NCBI GenBank assembly: GCA_034508935.3
Contig: CM067454.1
Location: 31,015,170-31,079,169, forward strand
Direction of reading: 5' to 3'
Length of the DNA: 64,000 nucleotides
Origin: Berghia stephanieae
Lineage: Eukaryota; Mollusca; Gastropoda; Nudibranchia; Aeolidiidae
Shown: positions 1 through 41,220 of the stretch, piece by piece
Position numbering within the stretch: position 1 is the first letter of the stretch
Layout of the letters: the number at the start of each line of letters is the position of its first letter
Made by a program: the position numbers and the translations under genes
Notes under the pieces: generated by a model
Database searches by the model: none
Told to the model about the DNA's origin: nothing
Seen by the model: the letters and a program-made list of their open reading frames with translations, nothing else

Positions 1-358
1 ATTTTTTTTTGGGTGCCTTGATAGCTCTATCTAGTCTATTTTAAGAAATTGGACTTCAAAATTATTATTTATACGATTATAAAATATCGTTTTCCACCAA
101 AATCTCAAAATCAATTTTTTGAAGGATTTTCCTAATAATTATACAGAAACCGCCCCTTAGATTTTAGATACAATCAGGCAAACTGTACTAAAGGGGTTGC
201 AGAATGTATCCTAAAGAACAGGCTCTAGACAAAAATGGACTTACTGAAAAGGCTCGGCACCACCACCACCGTCGTCGTCGTCGACGTCCTCACCATCGCC
301 ATCTCTACTTCCTTTATTTTGCCAGTGTACAGCCTGAGTTGTCTGCCACTTATTGACA
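1..358. other. AT-rich flank, no gene recognised
   Basis: This is A/T-rich sequence with a short trinucleotide stretch near 260-300 (CAC and GTC runs). Short reading frames exist on both strands but have no recognisable domain and owe their length to the simple repeat. It may be upstream intron or 5' flank of the MAP3K gene. Confidence 0.5.
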
Positions 359-465
359 TCTCGGGGGGGGGGGGGGAGGAGGAGGGGGGGGGGGGGGAGG
401 AGGAGGGGGGGGGAGGAGGGGGGGAGGAGGAGGAGGGGGGGGGGGAGGAGGAGGGGGGGGGTAGC
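359..465. repeat. G-rich (GGA/GGGGG) low-complexity tract
   Basis: Long runs of G interrupted by GGAGGA, about 105 bases. Several four-run G clusters could form G-quadruplexes on the + strand. Frames across it encode only Gly/Glu or Pro/Ser runs and are not genes. Confidence 0.9.
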
Positions 466-730
466 TTTGACAATGCATTTTTAAGTTACTAATTTTAATT
501 TGAATTTGAATAAGGCCAACCGTGAAGTTGATTCCTATGTTACTTAAACTTTTTGTTTTACTGACCACAGTTCGTCTGTTGTTAATTAATTCAATCAAAT
601 CATCCAACCGTGCATCCCACCCATTTTTCATGAACCTATCTGCTACCTTCATCTCTATTCATACCTCTGTGAATGTATGCCTTGGTTCAGATTTATCAAT
701 GTTTTGTCACGTATATGCACATCCACTCAT

Positions 731-1140
731 CCCTTCCTCTATCATCCATCCATCCATCCATCCTCCATCCATCCATCCATCCATCCATCACCCATTCCAT
801 TCGTCTGTCCATCCAGCCATCCATCAATCAATCCATCCATCCATCCATCCGTCTGTCCATCCATCCATCCATCTACCCATTCAATCATCCATCCATCCAA
901 GCATCCAACTATCAATCCATCCCACCCATCCATCTATCAATCATCATCCATCCATCCATCCATCCATCCATCCATCCATCCATCCATCCATCCACCCATC
1001 CATCCTATCCATCCATCTCCATCACATCCACCCACCCACCATCTATCCATCCACCCACCCACCCCACCCACCCACCATCCATCCATCCATCCATCCATCC
1101 ATTCCATCATCCATTCATCACCATCCATCCATCCAACCAT
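731..1140. repeat. (CATC/ATCC)n microsatellite array
   Basis: About 400 bases of imperfect CCAT tetranucleotide with CCAC, CGTC and TCAA variants. All three + frames stay open because the unit contains no stop, giving Ile/His/Pro/Ser-rich artefact frames of up to 228 residues. A smaller related patch lies at 1548-1600. Confidence 0.95.
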
Positions 1141-1199
1141 ATATTACAGTGAATGACATAATCAGTCGGATGGTGAAAAGGTTTGAAGTGAGACATTGC

Positions 1200-2430
1200 C
1201 AAGTTTAGTTAGAAGGTCCATTTTTATAAAAAATGAGTTCTTGTCATAAATGATTAAAAATTAACCCTTTTTGTACATCTTCGGGAAATATCAAAGCTTA
1301 ATTTCACTTCTAAATATATATATATATATTATTTTAAATTTATATTATTATTTTTTTTTTTTTGCATCGTCAAGTTGAAAAAGTACCAAATTTGAGAAAA
1401 GTTGCTGGATACCTTTCCCATACTTCATGAAAAATCACCCGATTTACTTCAAATAAAGATTTAAAAATGCTCTGGGGAGCACAAAATGCACAAAATGCAA
1501 ATCCAAAATGTTCACCTTCCGACTGATTATGCCATGCACTGACACATATATCCATCCATCCATTCAATAAACCATCCACCCATCCATCCTGTCATCTATC
1601 CACCCATCGACCGACTTCTGACTTACTGGATCTACGATTTGATCTGTTTTATTCTTCAACATGACCTCTTATTGCTCTTACGTCAAACTCCTGCGTGACA
1701 AGAGTCATGGCCCGTGAAGCCTTTGTCCACAATTGCTAGTTAGACTGTTCCAAAAGATCAGTGTTGTGTAACATCCGACAAGAAAGACATCAATTACGAG
1801 TACTACTAAGTCGTATTAAAAAAAAGCCCCCCAAAAATATTGACAAATTTCGTTTTCTCCAGGATTCCGCCTTTTAATGAACAATATATTAAGAAACTGA
1901 CAAACAGAAAAGCAGTAGAAAAACATAGAAATTACCTTTTAAAGGGCCGGAAAAGGAGTTGACAAAGTTGATACTTAGTCTACAACTACAACTTTTCGAC
2001 ATTTGAAAAAAGTTATTTTTATTATACGGCTTTCGTTTTAGAGGAAAGCTTGATTTCCACTATATCATACATAATAGCAAAAAAAAAAAAAAAAAAAAGT
2101 TATGAAGCGTCCTTACTATCCTTTGTAAAAAATTTATTACAAAAAAAAAAAAAAAAAAATAAATAAAGAGTTCAAGAACATTTTTTTTTACCTCACTGGA
2201 TGCATCCGGTTTGACTAAATATAGATTGTTTCATTTTTTATCCCAGAGAAACTCATGAAGCCCACGTTTTTTCATAGCTCTTCAAAATAAATTTTGATTC
2301 TCGTGTCGAATATTACAAGAAAAGACCTTTTGGTAACGCCTTCACTACACAACACTGATCTGACACAGCTCAATTCAATTCGAGTTTATTTTAGACCACA
2401 ATTCAAAACCAGCGTCATCATACAACTGTA
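1200..2430. other. Non-coding stretch with homopolymers
   Basis: No gene seen. It holds a short (TA)n at 1314-1328 and A-runs at about 2079-2098 and 2141-2158. The rest is A/T-rich unique-looking sequence. Confidence 0.5.
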
Positions 2431-2433
2431 GAC

Positions 2434-2570
2434 TGTGCGGCTATGTGGTCTAGTGGTATGACACTCGCTTTCGGATTGGAAGGTCCTGGGTTCGAGCCTC
2501 ACGCTCGGCGCATAGTTGAGTCCTTGGAAAAGGCTCTTTACTCACATTCTCTCACAGTCTCTTCTCTTCT
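2434..2570 (+). mobile_element. tRNA-derived SINE-A, 5' half
   Basis: A tRNA-like head with a box A-like TGTGGTCTAGTGG at about 2443 and a box B-like GGGTTCGAGCC at about 2489, followed by the family's shared TCCTTGGAAAAGGCTC body. The element breaks off near 2566. The rest of the consensus resumes at about 3263, so LINE sequence interrupts the SINE. Near-complete relatives lie at 10248-10555 and 26990-27257 on the minus strand. Confidence 0.75.
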
Positions 2571-2639
2571 AGGTTCCATGCCTGGTCCAGGCTTCGGATG
2601 CTGCATGAATTATCTCTCTCCATTCCTCCCTGTCTCTTG

Positions 2640-3258
2640 CTTTTTCAAACAGCTCTTGGATTGTTAGGTTGGTGAAGCCCTTCAGTTGGTCTATGAGTGT
2701 TTTTCTTTGTCTCCACCGGGCGCGTTTACCAGGTATTTTTCCACAACTTGCCAGGTATTCATTCTTATCTTTCCTTACTTTTTGTCCGAAAAAGGATAGT
2801 TATCGATCCGCTATTAAGGGCATTAGTTTCCTTTGTTGGTATGTTTGTTTTAGCACTTCTTCGTTCGTTTTGTGTGCAGTATACGATATTCTCTGCATCC
2901 TTCTCAAGCACCACATTTCAAAAGCTTCAATGTTCTTTTGTGTTTCTGCATTTGTAGTCCAGCTTTCGCATCCGTATAACAAGATTGGCCACACGTAGCA
3001 CTTCAAAACTCGGAATCTAATCCCGAACGACATCTGTTTGTTTTTCAAAATGTTTCCCAGGTCTATGAAGGCCTGTTTTGCTTGAGTTATTCTTGCTCGT
3101 ATGTCTCGGTTACATCTTCCATCTGTTGTCACTATTGAACCTAGGTATTTAAAACTTTCTACGTTGGTAAGTTGCTCGCCGTGAATCGTTATATTGCAGG
3201 TGTTGTTGTTTTCGGGGTTTTTCTGTATTACCATGCATTCCGTTTTGGTGATATTCAC
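2640..3258 (-). mobile_element. LINE reverse transcriptase C-terminal fragment
   Basis: A minus-strand frame (3258-2800) encodes the late reverse transcriptase region typical of RTE/CR1/L2-like LINEs, with motifs FKYLGSIVT, RARITQAKQAF, LLYGCESWT and RRMQRIS. After a stop the similarity continues in another frame to about 2669 (LSFFGQKV, then GKRARWRQRKTLIDQLKG), so there is at least one frameshift. The fragment is 5'-truncated and dead. It separates two halves of a SINE-A copy, showing that it inserted there. The exact LINE clade is uncertain. Confidence 0.8.
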
Positions 3259-3262
3259 AGTA

Positions 3263-3428
3263 CTCAGGTGTAAAATGAGTACCTGGCCGTTAACAGCGTT
3301 ATCTTTGTCCGAAAAATTGAAATATCGCCTAACAATCCTACATGTTAAATGTTGCTGTTGACCAGGGACCCCTTGTAAAGCGCTTTGAGTACATTTAGTG
3401 GATATCGCGCTATATAAAGCTCAATTAT
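3263..3428 (+). mobile_element. SINE-A, 3' half
   Basis: It carries the SINE-A body: CAGGTGTAAAATGAGTACCTG, CGTTAACAGCGTTATCTTTG, then TTGTAAAGCGCTTTGAG and TATCGCGCTATATAAAG. It continues the head found at 2434-2570 after the LINE insertion. Confidence 0.7.
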
Positions 3429-3475
3429 TATTTTAGACAAACAAAAATTAAACAATCCATTTACTTCTGTGGGTG

Positions 3476-3498
3476 ATGATAATGACGACGATGTTGAC

Positions 3499-3536
<38 letters not shown>

Positions 3537-3538
3537 GA

Positions 3539-3570
<32 letters not shown>
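3476..3570. repeat. (GAT)n/(GAC)n trinucleotide repeat
   Basis: About 95 bases of GATGAT passing into GACGAC, lying just upstream of the first recognised MAP3K exon. Open frames across it are simple Ser or Val runs. Confidence 0.9.
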
Positions 3571-3601
3571 TATTTTGACATTATACTATAGGTTATAACA
3601 G

Positions 3602-31602
<28,001 letters not shown>

Positions 31603-33120
31603 CAACGACAATTATAGCAAAAATAACAACAGCAGCAACTGCAGTAGGCAGTAACATCAACAACAACAATAACAGTGAAAGAATTAAGGATACTTGGAAG
31701 TTTCTGTTTAAATTTAGTTGAGTGTATGTGTGTGTGCGCATATGTGTGCATGCACGCATAAATGTATGTGTTTGTGTGTGTATGTGTGGTGCTCAACGGA
31801 TAAAACTAAAACAGACCAGTTCAAGTGATAATCATTTTTATTCATGCAACGAATAATCATCATGAATGAATCCTTGAATAACGGATCCACAGATGACCTA
31901 CATGGTGTTGGCGACACTGATGTCGTTGTGGTGGAGTCATCAAAGGGTTATCGTGTTGCTTACAGCTGCCAATTGTAGTATTTTGAAAAAGAAAAATTAG
32001 GTTAAAAAATGTTATAACCATTTATTATTAGTTCGCATTTCCATAGTGTGAATTACTTTGAAAAATTTCAAGTTGGCATTCCCCCAACTTTCACTCGTAT
32101 TGTTATTATTATCCTATCCCAATTAGCAGTCTATGCTTCCAACCATTACTAGATTATTCGATGATTATCCGGTTATCCACAGATAATTTTGATGATTAAT
32201 CGTATATTCGTTGGTCAGTAAATGTACGGATAAGATCCAAGTCTAGTGTGGATGTATTTTAAAAAATAAAAAATGGATTTCTGTGAATTCCTCGTCATCT
32301 CAGAATATGGATTTGTTATGGAAAACTGCATCATGGTTTCAACAATGAATAATAGATCAATATAGAGGGCTCTGTGGATTGTTTTAAAAATTGAAAACTA
32401 TATTTTCACTGAATTCATTCATCAATATGCAAGTGGATGAAAAAGTGGGCGGATGTTACGGTAAGATATTGTTATATGCACAATTCATTCATCTCTTACG
32501 GAGACAGACAAGAGTGACTGATGATTGATAAAGACTGACTGAGTTGAGTTCGTCTTTTTTTTTTTTTTTTTTTTAACATTTATAATTCAATTAAAATTTA
32601 TCCCTCTATTTACAGAGCTGCCAACATTAAACATTTAATCAGAATAAAGATCGAATCGTCTCATAATGCAATGAAAAAATGAGTCAGTTTTGTAGGACTG
32701 AGCCTCCATAGACATGAAAGTGGATGCTTTCATTGTTTACAAGTAACTGAAAAATGTGAATAATATATTGAAATGATTTTGTGAAAACACTAACAAAACA
32801 TTTTTTAAAAAAAAGAAAGTTTTGACCAGAATTTGTTACTTTTAATATCATTCGATTCATGTGAACCAAAACTTGTGAAAAATCAGAAAACCTGAAACTG
32901 CTTCAGACTTCTCACTCAATTTGCAATGCACGTGTCAGCAGAGAAACAAATAGGAATGTTTTGATGTGTTATACTACCGAAATGTTACACTTAATGCAAA
33001 TAATGTTTTTATTAAGACAATTAGCTTTTTTGTTGTAGATGTTCAAAGGCAAACAAAAGTCTCAATTCTGAAAACGTCAACTGTGGTTGTATAATAATTC
33101 CCGGAGGTTTCAGGGGTTTC
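31603..33120. other. 3' UTR or 3' flank of the kinase gene
   Basis: It starts with CAA/CAG-rich sequence and a short (TG)n at 31724-31792. A possible poly(A) signal AATAAA is seen at about 32265, but nothing shows it is used. No reading frame with a recognised domain. Confidence 0.5.
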
Positions 33121-33124
33121 ATGT

Positions 33125-33580
<456 letters not shown>

Positions 33581-33599
33581 ATGCATGATGGAAATGTTA

Positions 33600-34810
33600 T
33601 TGAGGACCTATGCCATCATCTTCACAATCACCAGCATCATCATTATTATCCTCACCACCACCATCGTCATTATCTTCATTATTATTATCATCATCCTCAT
33701 CCTCATCACGTTCATCAATATTCACAGAGAGAAATTAACTTCAATTCATTTATGACAAAATGTCTTTGTCCGTTTCTGAGAATTTGGATAGCCTTTTCAC
33801 TCTTATAGAGTTATGTCAGAATGTCAGGTTGATAGTGATAGAGCATACACACATTTATTTCAAATTCTCACCTTGTTTTCATCAACACATAAGACACATG
33901 TGTTACTTTTTAGATATAATATTGTAAGATTTGACATCTTCTGGTTGGCAAAAGACAAAATAAACCAGAAAAAAAACCCCAACAAAACCATGTTAGATTG
34001 TAATATAACATCAACTGCAACGACTTTATGGACAAATTTTTCTCTTATTTTAACGAATCCCTTCCTTCTACCTATTTCTTGGGTCCTTTTAAGCTTAGTC
34101 AAACTCATTAATCTTTCGACGACCATCCTAACCATTCCTACTTTTATACAGTACTGAAATATTCATAAAAGCATCCTTAAAAATTTCTAAAAACAACAGA
34201 ATTGTTTTGTCATTGAACTCTTCAGATCATTTTTTGGGGGATAATTTTTAGATGTTAATCAACCTTCATGGTTTGTTTGTTTCTATGATTCTGTGATTTT
34301 GAAGTATGTTACAACAGTTGTTATTCATAATAACCTGATTCCCCCCCCCCCCCCCCCCCATCTCTTTCATCATTTAGATTATCATGCATTTGATATGATG
34401 ATTTGTTCCATTATATTGTTTTTGTTTATTTAAATATATATAAAGATATATCAAAAATGATAATTAACATATTCATATGTCTCGCTTTATGTATAAAATT
34501 GAAAAAGTGTTTTGGTGAAATGTTTGAATTAGGTACTTGTTTGAGGTACCATTTTGTAACATTTTGTGTGACATGACTCAACCAAGGTTTATTTTGCTTT
34601 GATTTTTTTATATTTTTAAAACATTATTATTTGAAGGTAAAGCATGTCTCATTTTGTGTTCTTTAATTTTTTTTTTTTAATGACCCTCATATTTAGTCAG
34701 ATAGATAAATGCCACGAAAGATAAGAATTGTATTAGTTTCTTGAATGATTGTCAAATTTTGGTCCCTCATCTTTTTCTTCTTCTTCTTTCATTTTTCATT
34801 CCTTTGTTTT
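33600..34810. other. Intergenic, ATC-rich then unique
   Basis: A degenerate ATC/CAC patch at about 33615-33720, a C-run at 34341-34359 and A/T-rich sequence. No gene recognised. Confidence 0.5.
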
Positions 34811-34814
34811 AAAC

Positions 34815-35225
34815 CTGTCATGACGCTACTTGCTTTTGCCCTGGATCTCGATGGGATTCTTTAGTGTAGTGAAAGGGTTCAGTCAATGAAATCTTTTTTA
34901 AAAAAATTATTCTTTGTAAATCATCCCCTTTTGTTTTTTTGTTTTTTTTTTGTTTTTATAAGAAGTTCATTGATTCTTTGTAATAATTTGAGTTGGGGTT
35001 CTGTGCTATCTGTAAGGCGATGATTTCTGTCTTGACTAGGTGTAGCAGAGGTACATTTCGTCTATTTCAATTCTCCCTTTTTTTCAAAATTAATAGGCTT
35101 TGTTACACAGTTATATTATTATTTCTTCTATCATCTACACGTTTTTTCTTTTATCTAAATCTGTAGTCTTACTTTTCTTGGCGCTTAAATGACCTTTAAA
35201 GTGCCTTCAAATTCAAAACAAAACA
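34815..35225 (+). mobile_element. Diverged R1/R2-type retroposon
   Basis: It keeps the family layout: GATCTCGATGGGATTC at the start, TTCTTTGTAAATCATCCCC in the middle and TTGGCGCTTAAATGACCTTT near the end, with a tail of AAAACAAAACAAACC. The downstream half of the hairpin stem is degraded. Confidence 0.5.
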
Positions 35226-35568
35226 AACCTCATCTGCCATACTACCAAAATTTCTATAACCAATATTGTGAGCTATTTTGATAGAAACTAATACAATTTT
35301 TCTTACATTTTTTTTGTGTGTGGCGTTGTTGGTTCATATTTAAATTATTTTTTTTTTTATGTTGATTCAATACACATATTTATTCATCATTATTTTTTAA
35401 AGTACTTCATTTACATACAGCATTTTATTTATTCACCTGGGCTGTGCTCCGTTCATGTTTTTTTCTTTTTCTGTTGTGCTGGATCTGATAAAGACAAGAG
35501 TCAGAGTATATATAATATTTTGTTATGTCGTTGTTATGTTAATTTGTGATAGTAGCAACGTGATGCTG

Positions 35569-35900
35569 GTGGGTGGTTGGATGGGAGCATCACCCTTGAA
35601 TCATATACCTATGATGTTCGCATGGGTGTACGATCCGATAGTGATGTCGTTTCTTCTTCTCTTTACTAGCCTATCCTGCTTCTTTGGTTTGTGATTGTAT
35701 TTTTGACAGGGGATATTTTTTTTTCTGTAAATCTTCTGCCTGTTTGTTCTTGGTTATTTATAATTTAGCTTATGATATCTTTAGGTTATGATTTTGATTT
35801 ACATTTGTACTATTTTTGTTAGATTGCTTGTTTTTTTGTTTCAGCGGTCTCTCATATAACCTCAATTGTGTTGGAAGAGACCTAAAGCAACAAACAAACA
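35569..35900 (+). mobile_element. R2 retroposon, complete with 12-bp TSD
   Basis: It is flanked on both sides by AACGTGATGCTG (35557-35568 and 35901-35912) and ends in a (CAAA)n tail. The 3' hairpin (35846-35882) has stem GGTCTCT paired with AGAGACC around a loop containing ATAACCTCAATTGTGTTG, which parallels R1 and the large LINE with different stem bases. Mid-element GATATTTTTTTTTCTGTAA also resembles R1. It carries no coding potential, so it must rely on a partner for movement. Confidence 0.8.
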
Positions 35901-35932
35901 AACGTGATGCTGCATGATGGTAGTTCACACTT

Positions 35933-35935
<3 letters not shown>

Positions 35936-35991
<56 letters not shown>

Positions 35992-36001
35992 ACACACACA
36001 C
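35936..36001. repeat. (CA)n microsatellite
   Basis: About 65 bases of CA. Confidence 0.97.
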
Positions 36002-36506
36002 AAATACCTTTTTTAAACCACTTTTAAAATTTCAATTCACAATGTGTTCACAAGACTTTTCTTCCATTATGCGTGGCTTTATTTTTATTTTGAAGAAAAA
36101 TTATGGATTGATTAAAATCAACACAATGAAAATAATCTAAAGTTGACATGCTTATGCTTTAACAGCCTTGTCGGTAGTCCAGAAATAATAAATCTCAAGT
36201 AATAAATGTTAGGGTTTTTGTATCATCAATATTGTGCAAAATTATAAAGTGTTGTTGATTTGGCATTTTAAATCATGAAGGATGATAAAAAAAAAATAAA
36301 TAAATGAGCGGCAGCTCATATTTTAGAAGCCTTGATATTGTAATGGTTGATATGTTTGCTCAAATATTATAGTCTTTGATCTCCTATTATACAAATGAAT
36401 TTTTTTTTTTTAAGTTTCTTTTCTTCTTTTTAAAAGTTTTTCAATTAATTATTCTTCTCTTCTGCTCATTCATGATTTTTTAGATCTTTGCCTTGGAATG
36501 ACAATA

Positions 36507-37358
36507 CAGTTCACTCCACTTAATTGCACATCGGTTAATCGCACGCTCCGCTTATACGCTACACATTCCCGAAAAACTGAATTTTTTTCCTATAAAATCG
36601 CATACCATCTCCGCTTCATTGCTGCACCTTGATAGGAGTGGCAACCAACAGCCATATGAAATCAAAGATGCTGTTCCCATTCCACACAACTTTTCGGCCA
36701 AAGCATTCGGTCATTTTGTATTTGTAACAATGCACAACAAAATATCCATCAGCAGTGAACTGACATTTCAGTAACCACTGGACCTAGATAATGAAGATGA
36801 GTCATCGGAATGTAAAACACCACCCTTGACAAACACAGAAAAACTTGACATGGTGGACAAACTAAGCCACTTCATCCAAGAAGAACGCTTGACAGATGAT
36901 CTACATTGGCGAGATTTGAGACAAAGGTTTATAAACCGCTTGCGATTACTGTGCTAACAAACAATAATGTCACATTTTGTTGTCGATAAAACATGAAAAA
37001 GAAAAGATTAAAAAAAAAAAAAGAAATGAAGAAAATTTTTAAAACAAATAACCCAAATAAATAGATAAATAAAAAACAAACATTCTCATCAAGGTAATGC
37101 CTAGAACGTGACGATCCCAAGCCTGTAGAAAACTCAGAAGTGAAGGTCCTACATGAATGGCACATGAAAGCTGGTGCTTAGAATAATTAGATGCTATTTT
37201 TAGCTTCTCCTAACGAAAGAGTGAAAATGGAAAGGCTTCGTATGGGAACAAAACAGAACAGAACAGAACAGTTTTGCTTCTCCACTTCATCGCACACCCC
37301 GCTTAATCGAGAGACTAACCTCAACTCCTGAGGGTGTGCAATTAAGCAGAGTCGACTA
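36507..37358. mobile_element. Tigger/pogo-like non-autonomous DNA element
   Basis: About 850 bp with TA at both outer edges. Termini are CAGTTCACTCCACTTAATTG on the left and (reverse complement) TAGTCGACTCTGCTTAATTG on the right, with subterminal CCGCTTA motifs on both sides. The inside keeps a short + strand acidic frame (TNTEKLDMVDKLSHFIQEER) that may be transposase C-terminal debris. Most of a transposase is missing. Confidence 0.7.
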
Positions 37359-37836
37359 TACCTGGTTCTTGGGTGTAACCCAGAAATGCTTGAAAGCACC
37401 AACCAAACCTATTCTTTTCCTTATTTATATTGTGCACCATCTTCCTCAACCCTAGAATTCAATGCTATACTAAAGCATAGCAAGAGATGTTTTAATTAAA
37501 GTCTCTACAAGGGCTACACAGATAATATGTGATTTTATTAGATTTTCATTCTATTTATCATTCTGGTAAGTTAATGTTGATATTACCGGGTCTTTTTGTT
37601 TGTTCATGATTCATAAGTGTTGATATTAATTTGTCACCCATTCTTCCACGTCATCATGCCTCACACCTCTATCATTTATTCAACTCAATGGTTGGCAGAA
37701 TGGAGCAAGGAGTGATTGTTTGAGACAAGAATTGGTAGTTGTAGCAGGTATAAGGTAGCATTATAAGGCTTCTAATCATGTGGACAAAGTGCAAACAATT
37801 TGAGAATTTTCTTGCTGGAATTTCTCCAAGAAAGTA

Positions 37837-37995
37837 AAAAAAAAAAAAAAAAAAGGAGGATCAAAAAGTTTAACTTTTCAATTTAAACTTGAACATTTAT
37901 ATAGCGAAATATCCACTAACATGCTCAAAAAGTGCTTTACAGGGAATCCCTAGCCAACACCCTATCATGTAGGATGATGCCTGTGAGGCAATAAT
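37837..37995 (-). mobile_element. SINE-A 3' fragment after a poly-A
   Basis: A-run at 37837-37854, then ATATCCACTAACATGCTC, AAGTGCTTTACAGGG and GATGCCTGTGAGGCAATA of the SINE-A body. Confidence 0.6.
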
Positions 37996-37999
37996 ACCA

Positions 38000-39197
38000 T
38001 TTTTTACTTCTTATTCTTAACTTTAATAATTTTGAAATGCATCTCTTCATTTATCTTAATTTTTTCAAAATTCTTAAATGTGGTTTATAACAGACACGGA
38101 TTAAAATAGTCAAATAAGAATTGTTAATTGTAAAATATTTCATCTTGAAATTAACAAAATTTAAGGAAGTCTTTAAAAAAGAAGGTTTACTTTTAAAATT
38201 TTTCACGACTGGTTTTAACCTCAATATTAGTATTGTCATGTGGGTTTGTTTCATCTCTCTCCCCCCAAATTATCACCTCATTTGAAGCCTGCCAATGTTA
38301 TCTTGTACATGTATCACTACAAATATTCTGTACACATTCTGTGTGTGTGTGCATGTGTTTATATAATATGTGGGATACGTGTGTGTATCCCGTGTCCTTA
38401 CAGTGGTGAGGAATGGCTTCTGTTCTCTGTATATATTATACATAATCATAATGTGATGAAAATGATGGTAAATGATTTATAGTGATAAATAAATGTGTTT
38501 ATAATAAGGCAAATATGCTTGTCATTTGATGACGATGACAATGATGAAAACAGTATAAATTTCAAGAAGGGCACAACGCAAGGCTTTTTAAAGATATTAT
38601 GTTTGAAATACAAATGTACATAATTATGATTATATTATTGAGAGGGTAATTTCTGTTAAATTGCTGTGCGTCACTGTGTAAGAGTAAGATAAACAGTGGC
38701 AGTAAACTTTTATTTTGTGAAAAAAATAAAAGTCGTGTTTTATTGTTAGAACAAGTTTTAAATGATATCTCGTGTATGTAAAATAACACATTAAAATGTA
38801 GCAAAATGTGAGTTTTGCTATATGAAAATCAATGGGTAACTATTTAGAAATGAAATTAATGTTTCAATAAACTTACACACATTTTGCACACTTTTATGAA
38901 AATAGTATTGCAGTCCATTGCAGTCCTTCAGAATTAAGTTTGTCCAGTATTTATTATACTTGTTTTGTGTTACTTCTCCATAATCAAAGATGTGATAATG
39001 TTTTTGTTGAAGACTTAGTGTTGCCTCTTATTCTATTTTTCTTTAATTTTGTTTCTTTGTTTGAGTTTTTACAAGCTGCCTTATTTAATAGGGTTTATGC
39101 AGTTTATAATTATACCTAAAATAAACAAACACCAGTGCTGGCATGAGATTATCACAAGAGCATATGGTTTGTTTGTTTGGTTGCTTTTTGTTGATTT

Positions 39198-39231
<34 letters not shown>

Positions 39232-40440
39232 GAAATTGCAGTGATTGAAATTTAACAAACCTGTGGTTATTTCAATTTCAGTTCTTATTTTTGTAATCAG
39301 ATTTTCAGATTTTAATTATGTTCTGAATTATTATTTGTAAAAAAAAATATAAGGATGTCATTCATCACACCTGACTACTTTTATGGGTGGTCGGTAATTG
39401 TTACACAAACTTGGTGACAATTACAGACTTACGGAACTCTTTAATTATGTCAATGTCAATAAATGATCCGAACTTTTAATGCTTTCTCAAAGCTCCCTTT
39501 TTATTGGACCTTAAATCTGTATCCGCAGTCTTTTGGAAATCTCTACACTACCTGATTATATTTACTGTTCTTTATAGTGCCTTCTCGATTATTCAGAGAC
39601 CAGCATCAGTCTCTAAAGCCTCTTGTTCTGCTTTTTCTACAATTTTTCAAACTTGAACATTCCTGCATAGCTAGACCCGTCCATCTTTGACACTTTCATA
39701 CTAGAACTACAGACTGCCTGTTATTAGTAAACGATTACCAATGTAGCCTTTCCATTTTTTATGTTTTCAAATGCAGCCTTTTTTCTTTGTGGTTGGAGTT
39801 AAACAATGACAATTTAGAAATTTTAATTGTGCACATGCATGAATGCCATATGACCCGTCATGCAATTCTTTAATTTTGCTGAGAATAAACGTGAAATTGC
39901 TTCTATTTCTTACACTGTCAGAAACAGACTCTTGACGACTCAGATATATTTTAGAGTCAAAAATCTTTTCAGGTAAAATTTGGCCAATTTTGGATTAAGA
40001 TTTTCTATGCAAAATTTTACAAGAAAATTTATGAAAATAGCTTTTTAATATTAGTCACCAATTTACAATTTCAGAATTGGACTGTACTTTTTCTGAGGTG
40101 TTTGGAAGAAACGATTAATATATTTTTTAAAACATGGTTTTAAATCCTATATCTTAAGTTGATATAGAGATTGTGCTGTTGAATTAGGAAATAGCATTTA
40201 TAAAGGAAAGGCAGACATTTTTATGTTCAATAGATTGTAAGTTGCTGGAGCAGATCTGCCACCCCCCACTATAGTGCTGCATCAAGTCCCAGTGTCATCA
40301 TATTTACTATTTCCTCTATGCATTCTATATAAAACCAGATACATATATTATACACTCTATTAACATGCTTTTTTATGCTGCCGTATATTGCTACTGATGA
40401 AACGCCTTTATTATTTTGACCAGAAAACTTTTATTTCATA
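38000..40440. other. Intergenic, no gene seen
   Basis: A/T-rich sequence containing a G-run of about 32 at 39200-39231. Scattered short frames have no recognisable domain. Confidence 0.6.
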
Positions 40441-40450
40441 AATTGAAAGA

Positions 40451-40679
40451 TTAACTCACTCAACCCTTACACCGACTATATCTGTAGTTAACCCGGGTTA
40501 CTTTTTCCCCATGCCTATTTATTACATTTTTTTTGGAGACAAATTATAGGTGTAGTGTCAAAGCTAATGTTTTTAATTTTTGCATGTTAATGGGAGTTGA
40601 ATAAAACTATCTATGCACATGCTTATTTTTAATACATTTTTTTTCCATTTTTGAAACGTAGCAAAAGTGAGTCAGTTAA
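40451..40679. mobile_element. TTAA-flanked MITE M2, reversed copy
   Basis: It begins TTAACTCACTCAACCC and ends GAGTCAGTTAA. The body is the reverse complement of 20444-20684, including ATTATAGGTGTAGTGTCAAA and GCATGTTAATGG. The right TIR has changes. Confidence 0.75.
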
Positions 40680-41220
40680 GATGACAGCTTGTCTGAGACT
40701 CTCAAAACTTGAGATGTCAATGAAATTTCAGGTTCAAGATTTTGTTGTCTTTTTTTAAAGGGGTATTTCATTTTATGAAGTAAAAGTTTATCACTAAAAT
40801 TTTAGAGAAGTGTTTTGTCATTATATGGCAGTGGGCAGTAACGCTACAATAATAAACATTTTCTATTTCTATATTTTAGATATATGTTTATATACATTTA
40901 ACTAAAATGCTACCACTTCTATCGACTTGTATGGTATGTATGTTTTTTTTTAACTAGAAAGCCTGTCCAGTTGAATATGCAACATTTTTCCATTCTATTG
41001 TGTCGGGTGTGGGGCAAATAGCTGGGCATTATAAGTGTATATTGATATAAGTAAGCAATGTTTCGGGGTTTTTTTTTTTTTTAATAGCTAACATTATATC
41101 AGTATAAGATTTTCACACAGTGAGTGAGCTCTTTTTTTCCTGCATGTCTTTCCTAATCAATGTTTGAAAAAGCTTCTTAAGTGTTTTGACTTGGTGCGCT
41201 TATTGTATTGTGACACATTT

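Noticed and set aside
522-1208. 228-residue + strand frame rich in Ile/His/Pro/Ser
   Set aside because: It is the translation of a (CATC)n microsatellite open in all three frames, with no domain, splice or start support.
36507-37200. Host gene at 36.5-37.2 kb from the acidic frame TNTEKLDMVDKLSHF
   Set aside because: It lies between TA-flanked inverted termini of a pogo-like element and has no exon boundaries; transposon debris is the simpler reading.
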